Of a stretch of DNA of 64,000 nt, positions 24,927 through 33,205 are shown piece by piece. The translations under genes and the position numbers were made by a program. Within the stretch, counting starts at the first letter, position 1, and every line of letters begins with the position of its first letter. The DNA lies in assembly GCF_900182785.1 (NCBI RefSeq), contig NZ_FXTS01000007.1, positions 136,811-200,810 of the forward strand, given 5' to 3'. The stretch comes from Oceanospirillum linum (GTDB lineage: Bacteria > Pseudomonadota > Gammaproteobacteria > Pseudomonadales > Halomonadaceae). Below the pieces are notes generated by a model. That model was not told the origin of the DNA. It saw only the letters and a program-made list of their open reading frames with translations, and ran no database searches.

Positions 24927-25307
24927 ATGAATATGGAACATTTTAAAGTTGCTGTTATCGGTGCAGGACATGCCGGTATTGAGTTACTGGAGAGATTACT
25001 TGAAGCTGATTTTGTCGATATCGTTGGTGTGGCTGACAGTAATGAAAACGCTCCGGGTATGCTGTTGGCCCGAGAGCATCAGGTGTTGACCACAACCGAT
25101 ATGAATAGCCTGTTGGTGAATAGCACTGAGATTGACATTATTATCGATGTGACCGGTGTGAAGGCGGTTCGGGACGCTCTGCGCAGCCATATGCAGGAAA
25201 GCGGTAACTACCATACAGTGATTATGCATGAGCGAATTTCAGCGCTGCTGTTATCACTGTTTAACGGTGAGATGGTAGAAACGAAAGCCAGCGACGAATT
25301 CTATTAG
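24927..25307 (+). CDS. Small stand-alone Rossmann-fold (NAD-binding) protein
   Basis: Unknown function. The 126-residue protein is little more than one dinucleotide-binding half-domain: VAVIGAGHAGIELLERLL (GxGxxG at about residues 11-16), an acidic residue at the end of strand 2 (VGVADSNENAPG) that favours NAD over NADP, and the IDIIIDVTGVKAVRDAL strand-helix. The wording ADxNxxAPG...A...TTDxxxLL resembles the N-terminal NAD-binding module found fused to signalling proteins in some deltaproteobacteria (from memory, not searched). No catalytic domain follows; the gene is complete and lies between two terminators, so it is a single-gene unit. The start could be either of the first two Met codons. 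Confidence 0.65.
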   Translation: MNMEHFKVAVIGAGHAGIELLERLLEADFVDIVGVADSNENAPGMLLAREHQVLTTTDMNSLLVNSTEIDIIIDVTGVKAVRDALRSHMQESGNYHTVIMHERISALLLSLFNGEMVETKASDEFY

Positions 25308-25342
25308 TAAAGCGCATATTAGACGACGGGTTCACCCAGGCG

Positions 25343-25372
25343 AAGGCCCCCGTTTTACCGGGGGGCTTTTTT
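25343..25372 (+). terminator. Terminator after the Rossmann gene
   Basis: AAGGCCCCC pairs with GGGGGGCTT around a short T-rich loop, followed by TTTT. It lies between convergent genes and may serve both. Confidence 0.85.
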
Positions 25373-25413
25373 ACGACTTATCGCCTTTTTACGGCTTATT
25401 AAGGCGTAAGGAA

Positions 25414-26592
25414 TTAACGTTCAATCAGCATGGCAATGCCCTGGCCGCCACCGATACAGAGGCTGACTACGGCATATTTACCCTGTACACGTTCCAGTTC
25501 GTACAGCGCTTTAACGGTGATGATGGCTCCCGTTGCTCCGACCGGGTGACCCAGAGAGATACCGCTGCCATTAGGGTTTAGTTTGTCCTCCGGCAGGCCC
25601 AGATCTTTAGCTACAGCCAGTGCTTGGGCGGCAAAGGCTTCGTTTACTTCCCAGACATCGATATCGTCAACGGATAGCTGATGTTTTTCCAAAAGCTGAC
25701 GAATGGCCGGAACCGGGCCAATCCCCATATATTGAGGCTCAACGGCGGCAAAGCTATAGCCTACCAGTTTGGCCATCGGTGTCAGCCCGAGCTTCTGGGA
25801 TTCACTCTCTGACATCATGGTGACTGCCGCAGCGGCATCATTAAGGCCGGATGCATTACCTGCCGTCACAGACCCCTCTTTTTGGAATACCGGGCGGAGC
25901 TTGCTCATATCGGCATCTGTACAATCCTGGCGAATATGTTCGTCAGTAACAAACTCCGAAGTGCCTTTACGGGTTTTAAGCTCAACGGGCAGAATCTGAT
26001 CTTTAAAGCGACCCTGTTCAGTAGCGGCCTGGGCGCGCTGATGGCTGAGTGCTGCCAGTGCATCCTGCTGCTCCCGGCTAATATCCCACTTCTCTGCGAT
26101 ATTTTCAGCCGTTACACCCATATGGTAGTTTTCCATCGGGCAGGTCAAAGCGCCGGTCATGGAGTCTACAATCTGGCCATCACCCATGCGTTGTCCAAAG
26201 CGTGCCGCAGGTACCCAGTATTGCGCGCGGCTCATTGATTCAGCGCCACCGGCAACGGCTGCATCGCAAACACCCAGTTCAATCTGTTGTGCAGCGGAGA
26301 TAATCGCCTGAAGTCCGCTGCCGCAAAGGCGGTTAACAGTCAGGGCCGGTGTATTTACAGGCAGGCCAGCTTCCAGTGCGGCCACCCGGCTGATGTACAT
26401 ATCGCGACGGTCGGTGTGCAGTACGTTACCAAAAACAACATGGCCGATCTGTTCCGGTTTCAGAGTTGCCCGCGCAACGGCTTCCCGTGTTACTGAGGCG
26501 GCCAGATTTGTTGCCGGAATATCTTTTAAGCTACCGCCAAAACCACCAATAGCGGTACGTACACCGCTAAGGAATACTACTTTTTGTGTCAT
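25414..26592 (-). CDS. Acetyl-CoA acetyltransferase (thiolase)
   Basis: Thiolase II family enzyme of 392 residues, condensing two acetyl-CoA or cleaving 3-ketoacyl-CoA. All catalytic residues are present: Cys90 in NRLCGSG, His349 in GHPVGATGA and Cys379 in SLCIGGGQG. Length favours the biosynthetic or degradative acetoacetyl-CoA class (PhaA/AtoB-like). It lies downstream of an acyl-CoA ligase on the same strand. Its ribosome site AGGAGC is good. A 10-bp perfect hairpin sits just upstream. Confidence 0.92.
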   Translation of the reverse strand: MTQKVVFLSGVRTAIGGFGGSLKDIPATNLAASVTREAVARATLKPEQIGHVVFGNVLHTDRRDMYISRVAALEAGLPVNTPALTVNRLCGSGLQAIISAAQQIELGVCDAAVAGGAESMSRAQYWVPAARFGQRMGDGQIVDSMTGALTCPMENYHMGVTAENIAEKWDISREQQDALAALSHQRAQAATEQGRFKDQILPVELKTRKGTSEFVTDEHIRQDCTDADMSKLRPVFQKEGSVTAGNASGLNDAAAAVTMMSESESQKLGLTPMAKLVGYSFAAVEPQYMGIGPVPAIRQLLEKHQLSVDDIDVWEVNEAFAAQALAVAKDLGLPEDKLNPNGSGISLGHPVGATGAIITVKALYELERVQGKYAVVSLCIGGGQGIAMLIER

Positions 26593-26612
26593 GTTTTGCT
26601 CCTGAGTATTCG

Positions 26613-26640
26613 CTCTGGCTACCCTGTTAAGTAGCCAGAG
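26613..26640 (-). promoter_or_regulatory. Perfect hairpin between acyl-CoA ligase and thiolase genes
   Basis: CTCTGGCTAC (26613-26622) pairs with GTAGCCAGAG (26631-26640) with an 8-base loop. On the minus strand no T run follows, so it is more likely an mRNA processing or stability element, or a leader structure, than a terminator. Confidence 0.45.
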
Positions 26641-26729
26641 AGAGTATTTATACCTTGAGTATTTTTGTTAATGATGTCCGTGACAGCTATCCGCAGGTCA
26701 TATGTGTAGCGTCCGCCGATAGCTTTGAT

Positions 26730-28370
26730 TTATGCCAGCAGCGCGCGGATCTCTTTTTTATTGATCTTGCCAACGGAGGTTTTAGGAATATCATCGACCA
26801 TGCGAATCTGGTCCGGAATCGCCCATTTAGAGATATGCCCAGAGTCGACATACTGGATCAGGTGTTGCTGTAATGCCTCCTGAGTCAGCGTCTCATTTTT
26901 GGGTACAACCATTGCAAATGGTCGTTCGCCCCATTTGTCATCCGGCACGCCAACTACCGCGACAGCGGCTACACCCTCATGCTGACTAATCAGGTTTTCC
27001 AGCTCGATGGAGGAAAGCCACTCTCCACCGGTTTTGATTACGTCTTTGATGCGGTCTTTGATTTCAACGAAGCCGTTTTCATGGATGCTGGCAACATCGC
27101 CGGTGTGTAGTCGGCCGCCTTCCCAGAGCTCTTCCTGTTTCTCTGTTTCTTTAAAGTAGCCCTGGGTCAGCCAGGGGGCCTGAACTGTGATTTCACCAAC
27201 AGCTTCGCCATCGTGGGCCGCCAGAGAACCGTTTGCCTCAGTAATTGTCAGGTCAACCATGTTCGATGCAACGCCAGTCAGAGTGCGGTATTTCAGTTGC
27301 TTGTCTATTGGCAGAGCACGTTGCTCCTGATTCAGGTGGGTTACAGTGAGTAGCGGGCAGGTTTCGGACATACCGTAAGCGCAATAGATATCAGCACCCT
27401 TGTCCATGGCAGCTTTTGCAAGCCCCTGGGGCAGAGCGCTACCGCCAATCAGAATTTTCCAGTTATCAAAGTGCGCTTCTTTGCCTGACTCACAGCCAAG
27501 TAGCATCTGCAGAATAGTAGGTACACAGTGAGAGAAGGTGACATTATACTCATGGATCAGGTTAACCAGCATATCCGGCTCGTAGCGACCGGGGTAGACC
27601 TGTGTGCAGTTCAGCATAACGGCGGCATAGGGAACCCCCCAGGCGTGTACATGAAACATTGGGGTGATCGGCATATAGACGGAATCAGAGCGAAGTAGCG
27701 GCAGGCCTGCATAGCTGCCCAGCATGCCCACCATATTCAGGGTGTGTAATACCAGCTGGCGATGACTGAAGAAAACGCCTTTTGGGTTGCCTGTCGTCCC
27801 TGTGGTGTAAAAAGTTGTGGCAATACTGTCTTCATCAAAATCCGGAAACTCGCATACAGGCTCTTCCGCCCGCAGCAGGGTTTCATATTCACCGACAAAG
27901 GAAATATTTCCCACGGCCTGACTACCGGCCTGGTCGGTTAATCGGATATAGCCATTAACTGTGCTCAGGTGACCGTCCAGTTGTTCAACGAGGGGAATAA
28001 AGTCATCATGCACAAGAACCAGCTTATCTTCAGCATGGTTCATGGTATAGGCGATCTGTTCCGGAGACAGGCGGATATTAACGTGGTGCAGAATGGCACC
28101 CAGCATCGGCACTGCAAAATAGCACTCCAGGTAACGGTGACTATCCCAGTCCATGACCGCTACGGTATCTCCTGCCTGAACACCCGCTGCTTTCAGCGCA
28201 TTGGCCAGTTGTTGCACCCGCTGTCGAAAGCTCCGATAACTGAATCGGGTTTCGCCCCGATAGATAATCTCGTTATCAGGCTCAAAACGACCTGCAGAAG
28301 CAAAAATTTGCTTGATAAGTAATGGGTAAGATTCTGCGGCTTTAGCGCCTGGTAGAATTTTGGTTGGCAT
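26730..28370 (-). CDS. Fatty acid/medium-chain acyl-CoA ligase
   Basis: AMP-forming acyl-CoA synthetase of 546 residues. The AMP-binding signature TTGTTGNPKGVFFSH (about residues 188-202), YGMSETCP and the C-terminal adenylation hinge LHTGDVASIHENGFVEIKDRIKDVIKTGGEWLSS are all present, with a catalytic lysine region near VGKINKKEIRALL. The overall sequence is of the AlkK/DMSP-ligase-like long or medium-chain group; the natural acyl substrate cannot be set from the sequence. It precedes a thiolase and diverges from an AraC regulator, suggesting a regulated acid-catabolism unit. Confidence 0.88.
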   Translation of the reverse strand: MPTKILPGAKAAESYPLLIKQIFASAGRFEPDNEIIYRGETRFSYRSFRQRVQQLANALKAAGVQAGDTVAVMDWDSHRYLECYFAVPMLGAILHHVNIRLSPEQIAYTMNHAEDKLVLVHDDFIPLVEQLDGHLSTVNGYIRLTDQAGSQAVGNISFVGEYETLLRAEEPVCEFPDFDEDSIATTFYTTGTTGNPKGVFFSHRQLVLHTLNMVGMLGSYAGLPLLRSDSVYMPITPMFHVHAWGVPYAAVMLNCTQVYPGRYEPDMLVNLIHEYNVTFSHCVPTILQMLLGCESGKEAHFDNWKILIGGSALPQGLAKAAMDKGADIYCAYGMSETCPLLTVTHLNQEQRALPIDKQLKYRTLTGVASNMVDLTITEANGSLAAHDGEAVGEITVQAPWLTQGYFKETEKQEELWEGGRLHTGDVASIHENGFVEIKDRIKDVIKTGGEWLSSIELENLISQHEGVAAVAVVGVPDDKWGERPFAMVVPKNETLTQEALQQHLIQYVDSGHISKWAIPDQIRMVDDIPKTSVGKINKKEIRALLA

Positions 28371-28407
28371 ACTGTATCTCCGATTATTTTTGTTCTTACT
28401 GTCTGAG

Positions 28408-28435
28408 CTTGTTTACACCCTGCACTGTTTACAAG
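28408..28435 (-). promoter_or_regulatory. Direct repeat TGTTTACA upstream of the acyl-CoA ligase gene
   Basis: TGTTTACA at 28410-28417 and 28426-28433 (16-base period), framed by CTTGT and ACAAG. It lies about 40-65 bases upstream of the ligase start in the divergent promoter region and is a candidate regulator site. Confidence 0.4.
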
Positions 28436-28639
28436 TTGATGCCCCTTCACCTATAGGTTTTAGCGGGTCAGGCGTCAAACATGAACGAGGGAAGTATGAT
28501 TTTTGAGCGAAACATGCCCTGGCAACAAGGTCTTGTCGTCTTAAGATGGTTTAATGGCGTGAAATGATTATTTTTATATCATAGGATAGTCTGAGTGGTG
28601 ACGCCGTTTTGCGAAACCCGTAAGTCATTTTGGAGGCAT

Positions 28640-29665
28640 ATGTTCAGGCAAGCGGATCAGATTAGTGTTATTGGTAGCTGGCCTTTAGTGATTAGTCGGG
28701 CTCTTGATCAATACCATATTGATGGCAGTGCGCTCTTAGCACGGGTCGGGATTGACCAGTCAGCAGCAAACCAGCCGGAAACCCGCTACTCTCTGGCGAC
28801 CCTTGACCGGCTTTGGCGACTTGCCAGGAATTTATCCGGTGATGAGGCTGTCGGCCTTACGGTGGCGCGATTTGTAAGACCGACATCCTGGCATGCTTTG
28901 GGTTTTGCCATTTGGTCCAGTGATACTTTGATGGAGTGCTTTCGCCGTTTGGCAGAAAATGTACGTATGTTTGCGGATTATGCTGATATGTCCGTTACGC
29001 CTTTTGGCTCTGATGTTGAGGTCAATGTACGACTGAAAACCGGCCTGCGCCGGGATCAGCTGGCATCAGAGGAGTTGGATGCCTTTATCGGTACCTCTGT
29101 ACTGACGGCCCGGCATATTTATCACCCTGATTTTTCACCGAAAAGTATTTGGCTGAGCCGTCCTCAGCCTCTGGACCCAACATCCTGGCAGCGATTGTTT
29201 AAGTGCCCGGTTTTTTTTAATGCGTCCTACGATAAAATTGTTTTTGATGCTGCCGCTATGTATCGGCCATTACTGACAGCCAGTCCTGAACTTGCTGAAC
29301 AAAATGATGCTCTGGTAGCTGACTATCTGGCGCGATTGGATCGAAGCGACCTTATTGCCCGGCTTGAATCCCTTTTATTGAACCACTTACCTATGGGGAG
29401 CTTACCTCTGGAGGTCGCAGCTGCTCAGCTGAATTTTAGTCCGCGCACTTTTCAGCGGCGGCTGCAGGAGAAAGGGAGTAGTTATCAGCAGGTACTGGAT
29501 GAGCTTCGGCAGAAGCAGGCTTTACATTGGGTTCGGCTGAACTATCTGACAATAGGCGAGATTAGCTATCGGCTGGGCTTTAATCATCCCGCAAATTTTA
29601 CCCGGGCTTTTAAACGCTGGTTTGATGAAACACCGAAAAAGCTGCGGAAAAATCTTCTGAATTAG
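28640..29665 (+). CDS. AraC-family regulator, OruR/arabinose-binding-domain type
   Basis: Transcriptional regulator of about 341 residues: an N-terminal arabinose-binding-domain-like region (about 10-195, with VARFVRPTSWHALGFAIWSSDTLMECFRR) and a C-terminal AraC helix-turn-helix domain (about 240-340, with LNFSPRTFQRRLQEKGSSYQQVLDELR and YRLGFNHPANFTRAFKRWFDETPKKLR). The ATG at 28640 follows TGGAGG by three bases, a short spacing; a GTG at 28595 is the alternative and would add 15 residues. It is divergent from the acyl-CoA ligase gene and is the likely regulator of it. Confidence 0.88.
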   Translation: MFRQADQISVIGSWPLVISRALDQYHIDGSALLARVGIDQSAANQPETRYSLATLDRLWRLARNLSGDEAVGLTVARFVRPTSWHALGFAIWSSDTLMECFRRLAENVRMFADYADMSVTPFGSDVEVNVRLKTGLRRDQLASEELDAFIGTSVLTARHIYHPDFSPKSIWLSRPQPLDPTSWQRLFKCPVFFNASYDKIVFDAAAMYRPLLTASPELAEQNDALVADYLARLDRSDLIARLESLLLNHLPMGSLPLEVAAAQLNFSPRTFQRRLQEKGSSYQQVLDELRQKQALHWVRLNYLTIGEISYRLGFNHPANFTRAFKRWFDETPKKLRKNLLN

Positions 29666-29704
29666 ATCGCTTTATGGGGTAGACCACCCGGTGATGCAGA
29701 TAAT

Positions 29705-29733
29705 AAAAAACGCCGGATAAACCAGCGTTTTTT
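29705..29733. terminator. Bidirectional terminator between araC-type gene and ppa
   Basis: AAAAAACGC (29705-29713) pairs with GCGTTTTTT (29725-29733). A/T runs on both sides let it work on both strands between these convergent genes. Confidence 0.8.
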
Positions 29734-29777
29734 ATCAGAACTCTGCTCACATGGCGGGGCAGAGTGATAACAGCTTC

Positions 29778-30311
29778 TTACTTGCTGTTATTGTAGGCTT
29801 CGATAGATTTAACAATCTCAGCACGAGCTTCGGCAGCATTGCCCCAGCCTTCAACTTTAACCCACTTACCTTCTTCCAGATCTTTATAGTTTTCAAAGAA
29901 GTGGGAGATCTGCTCACGTAGCAGGGCTGGAATGTCTTCAACATCCTGAATTTCTTTGTAAACTGTGGTCAGCTTGTCATGAGGTACGGCGATTAGTTTC
30001 GCATCAGGCCCTGCCTCATCAGACATATTCAGTACGCCAACCGGGCGGCAGCGAACGACGGAACCAGGCAGAACTGGGTAAGGTGTAATTACCAGAACAT
30101 CCAGTGCATCACCATCTTCAGACAGGGTGTGAGGGATGAAGCCGTAGTTCGCAGGGTAGAACATTGGGGTTGCCATGAAACGGTCAACCATGATCGCATT
30201 GTAGTCTTTCTCGATCTCATACTTGATCGGTGAGCTTTGCGCGGGAATCTCAATTGCTACATAGATATCGTTTGGTGCGTCTTTACCGGCAGGAATTTTT
30301 TCAAAATCCAT
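29778..30311 (-). CDS. ppa: Inorganic pyrophosphatase
   Basis: Hydrolyses PPi to phosphate, pulling biosynthetic reactions forward; cytosolic hexamer of the soluble family I type. From the ATG at 30311 (MDFEKIPAG) it is 177 residues, the E. coli length. Conserved stretches: PIKYEIEKDYNAIMVDRF, the signature-like YGFIPHTLSEDGDALDVLVI with three metal-binding Asp residues, and EDIPALLREQISHFFENYKDLE. An upstream extension to 30368 is open but unlikely. A PPi-type phosphofructokinase is encoded 4 kb away, so PPi has two competing users. Confidence 0.96.
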   Translation of the reverse strand: MDFEKIPAGKDAPNDIYVAIEIPAQSSPIKYEIEKDYNAIMVDRFMATPMFYPANYGFIPHTLSEDGDALDVLVITPYPVLPGSVVRCRPVGVLNMSDEAGPDAKLIAVPHDKLTTVYKEIQDVEDIPALLREQISHFFENYKDLEEGKWVKVEGWGNAAEARAEIVKSIEAYNNSK

Positions 30312-30673
30312 TATTCTGACCCCAGAAATAGAAAACGTTGAATGGAAATTCAGGGAAGATCCCCTCATTAAAAGCTGGCAGGATTATATAGTCACTCACC
30401 TTTGATTGCCATTATCACACCATAGATTCCTACTAAAGAACACACTGGCAGGCTGTCTTTATAGCTGTTGAAGGGGATGTGTTCTTTGTGAGGGAAGGTT
30501 CCCCCTGTTACAGTTTTTATACTCACAGTGGGATAGCTGTTACGACAAACACTATTGCATAATATTTGCATATCATCCGATCAGTTAAACTGCAGTATTC
30601 AGACCGGCGTCTGAATACGCTAGTGCAGTGCAAAAAATATGCAGTTCACCGGAAAACGATCTGAGTTGGTGCA
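30312..30673. other. Dyad-rich divergent spacer between ppa and the phosphatase/kinase-like gene
   Basis: This 362-base gap contains no gene I can support. It has AAAGAACACA (30435-30444) and its inverse TGTGTTCTTT (30478-30487), and GTATTCAGAC (30595-30604) with GTCTGAATAC (30609-30618), a perfect 24-base dyad. AACTGCA (30588-30594) and TGCAGTT (30640-30646) enclose the second dyad, 28 bases before the next start codon. Confidence 0.6.
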
Positions 30674-32398
30674 ATGACCCGAGATAGTCAATTAAAAATC
30701 AGTTATGGCCAGGCCTTTATTGCGCCGGACAGAAACTCAATACGATCGACAATGTCGGTCAGAATCCCTGAAGGCTCTGGTCTGGCCGTAAAAGGTGTGT
30801 CTGCCGTTGTGGCGGATTCTACCTGGCGTAATGTTATTGCCAAGCAAGCGGCAGAAACCTGTGTACGGGGATTTTTGGCAGATTACTATGCTACGCCGGA
30901 TAACTGGGATGTGAAAACGTCGGCGACTAAAGTGTTGAGTGCCCTTAATGGCTGGCTGTTCAGTCAGGGAAAGAATGTTACTAATGGCAACTATATCAGT
31001 TCATTCAGCAGTGTCGTTTTAAAAGGGCGTCATGGTCACCTTTTTCATATGGGAGATACACTGGTTTATCGTTTACGGGGTGGTGAGTTTGAGCAGCTGA
31101 ATCGCGAGCACACCAACTTTATTGGTGGTTATCGTTACCCGTCCCGGGCCCTTGGCCTGGACCCCAGTGTTGATATTGATTATCACCAGTTTTCCTTAAA
31201 GCAGGGCGATATCCTGCTGTTTACCACTCAGGCCAGTAAAGGCACTCTGGTGGCATCTGATTATGTTCAACAGATTCGCCATAATGCTTCAGATCTGAAT
31301 GAGGCCTGTGATCAGCTGTTGAATGTTGCGATGGAAAAAGCCAGTGCCCGCGGTTATAGCAGCACTCATTTTTGTTTTCAGTTGGTACGTATCGATATGC
31401 TTCCTGAAGAGTCTGGTGACACGATAGGAGAGGCATTTGGTGCTTTGCCGGTGCCCAGAGAGCTGAATATTGGTGACGATCTGGACGGTTACCGTGTGAT
31501 GGAAGTGCTTAATAAAAGCAATATGAGCTGTATCTACCGGGTAGAAGACAAGCATACCGGCCGGGAGATGGTGCTTAAGGCACCGTCACCTCAACTGGAA
31601 AGTCGGAAAGACTTTTTACGCCAGTTTATTATGCAGCAGTGGGTGGTTGAACGGGTAAACTCGCCTTATGTGGCTAAAATTGTCGATGCTTCCCGCCCCA
31701 GAAACTATCTTTATTATCTGCGGGAGTTTGTTGATGGCCGTACTTTGACCGAGTGGATGCTTCAGAATCCCCATGCAGAATTGCGTCGCCTGATTGATCT
31801 TATTGAGCAAATGGTAAAAGCAGTTCGGGCGTTACACCGGCGGGATATTCTCTGCCAGGGGCTACATCCGGATAATATTCTGGTGGATCAGCGAGGCATG
31901 ATCAAGCTGATCGATTTTGCATCATGTGCTGTTCCGGGGACAGATGATTTGCCTTCGCCATTATCCATCGTGCGTATGGTCGGCCTGACCCCCTTTAGTG
32001 CGCCGGAGTATCGCCTGAATCGTGAGCCAGGGCCTAATGCAGATCAGTTTTCGTTGGCCGTCATTGCCTACTGGATGCTAACCGGGCAGCAACCTTATGC
32101 GGACCAGATGGAGCACTTTCATAGTCGGGTGGATTTTTCTCGACTTGAATATCTGCCAAGCTATCAGTTTAATCCGATGGTGCCGGTATGGCTGGATGGA
32201 ACTTTGCGTCGGGCTCTGCAGCCAAACCCGGAACTTCGTTACCGCCGCCTGTCTGAATTTATCTATGACCTGAAAAAACCTAATCCACATTACATGAAAG
32301 AGGGGGCAATGCCATTAGTGGAGCGTAATCCTCTGATGTTCTGGAAAGGGTTATCGGGTATCCTGCTACTTTTATTAATAGGCAGTATGGTGACTTAA
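30674..32398 (+). CDS. PP2C phosphatase-like/protein kinase-like fusion with membrane anchor, degraded active sites
   Basis: The 574-residue protein has the layout of the bacterial bifunctional PP2C phosphatase/Ser-Thr kinase family: PP2C-like region (about 5-242), kinase-like region (about 270-535), and one C-terminal membrane segment (about 558-572). Key residues are altered. In the PP2C part the usual ADG is ADS (47-49), the usual TDG is TQA (185-187), and the usual DN-x-T end is SSTHF; GDT at 127-129 is kept. In the kinase part Lys302 and the DFG-type Asp414 (DFA) remain, but the glycine loop is LNKSNMSCIY and the HRD catalytic Asp is Gly396 (CQGLHPDN). Both activities are therefore doubtful. 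In Pseudomonas, relatives sit by nitrate-assimilation genes; no such genes are here. Confidence 0.85.
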   Translation: MTRDSQLKISYGQAFIAPDRNSIRSTMSVRIPEGSGLAVKGVSAVVADSTWRNVIAKQAAETCVRGFLADYYATPDNWDVKTSATKVLSALNGWLFSQGKNVTNGNYISSFSSVVLKGRHGHLFHMGDTLVYRLRGGEFEQLNREHTNFIGGYRYPSRALGLDPSVDIDYHQFSLKQGDILLFTTQASKGTLVASDYVQQIRHNASDLNEACDQLLNVAMEKASARGYSSTHFCFQLVRIDMLPEESGDTIGEAFGALPVPRELNIGDDLDGYRVMEVLNKSNMSCIYRVEDKHTGREMVLKAPSPQLESRKDFLRQFIMQQWVVERVNSPYVAKIVDASRPRNYLYYLREFVDGRTLTEWMLQNPHAELRRLIDLIEQMVKAVRALHRRDILCQGLHPDNILVDQRGMIKLIDFASCAVPGTDDLPSPLSIVRMVGLTPFSAPEYRLNREPGPNADQFSLAVIAYWMLTGQQPYADQMEHFHSRVDFSRLEYLPSYQFNPMVPVWLDGTLRRALQPNPELRYRRLSEFIYDLKKPNPHYMKEGAMPLVERNPLMFWKGLSGILLLLLIGSMVT

Positions 32399-32452
32399 TC
32401 GATCTGCCCAGCAGATGATTTTACAGTTAAAATACCTGTGAAAGCAGATATT

Positions 32453-32480
32453 AAAAGGAGTCGGCCCTGACTCCTTTTTT
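32453..32480 (+). terminator. Terminator after the phosphatase/kinase-like gene
   Basis: AAAAGGAGTC (32453-32462) pairs with GACTCCTTTT (32469-32478) over GGCCCT, followed by further T. Confidence 0.88.
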
Positions 32481-32518
32481 ATTGCACCGCATGAAACAGA
32501 AAAGGCCGGTCAGATACT

Positions 32519-32923
32519 ATGGTTGAGAAAGAGATACCTGCTGTAAAGAAGCAAGTCGCCACATCACAAGATCCTTTGCATGGGGTAAAGCTTGAGCAGA
32601 TTCTGAACGAGTTGGTTGCAGAATATGGTTGGCCGGGTTTGCATCAGAGGATTGCAGTGAACTGCTTTAAATCAGAGCCAAGTATCAGATCCAGTCTGAA
32701 GTTTTTGCGTAAAACGCCTTGGGCGCGCCAGAAGGTAGAGAGCCTGTATTTGAAAATGAAGGGTTTTTCTACTGATAAAAGAGCAACGAAAACAGAGGCG
32801 CAGCTGGTAGCAGAGGTGAAAAAGTCGCTCGATAAAAACAAAGCTCAGTCTTCAGATGTTGCTTTGAAATCGAAAGACCCCTGGCTTAAAGCAAAAGGCA
32901 CACTTGGTCTGAGAAAAGACTAG
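32519..32923 (+). CDS. VF530 family DNA-binding-like protein
   Basis: Small protein of 134 residues with the VF530 (DUF2132) core at about 20-78: DPLHGVKLEQILNELVAEYG, then GWPGLHQRIAVNCFKSEPSIRSSLKFLRKTPWARQKVE. The family is known structurally and is thought to bind DNA, but has no proven role. A lysine-rich tail of about 55 residues extends beyond the core, making this version longer than the usual 70-90 residues. It starts at an ATG about 40 bases after a terminator and appears to be transcribed alone. Confidence 0.8.
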   Translation: MVEKEIPAVKKQVATSQDPLHGVKLEQILNELVAEYGWPGLHQRIAVNCFKSEPSIRSSLKFLRKTPWARQKVESLYLKMKGFSTDKRATKTEAQLVAEVKKSLDKNKAQSSDVALKSKDPWLKAKGTLGLRKD

Positions 32924-33205
32924 TATACTTGTCCAATATACCTGACGTCCCAGCTGTTTTCTTATACTGGGTGCAGCTTCGGCCGTGACAACAATGGATA
33001 GTATTGCAGATATCGGCGCGCTTTATGCCGCCATACTGAGACCTAGCAGGTCACAACAGAGATTTAAGAGAGGAAAAAAGGCATCCTGCCCTGCCATTTA
33101 TCCATTATGGCGATTCCATATAAGCTTTCCCAGCATCTTTATAATGGCCAAACCCTTAGATGTAATTTAACCCCTGTCTGTGACAGGCAGATGACACCAT
33201 ACATA

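Noticed and set aside
32985..33170. 61-codon plus-strand open frame between the VF530 gene and the MFS gene
   Set aside because: No ribosome site and unconvincing composition; no family resemblance. I see nothing else supportable in 32924-33205 beyond a small CTGTC/GACAG repeat.
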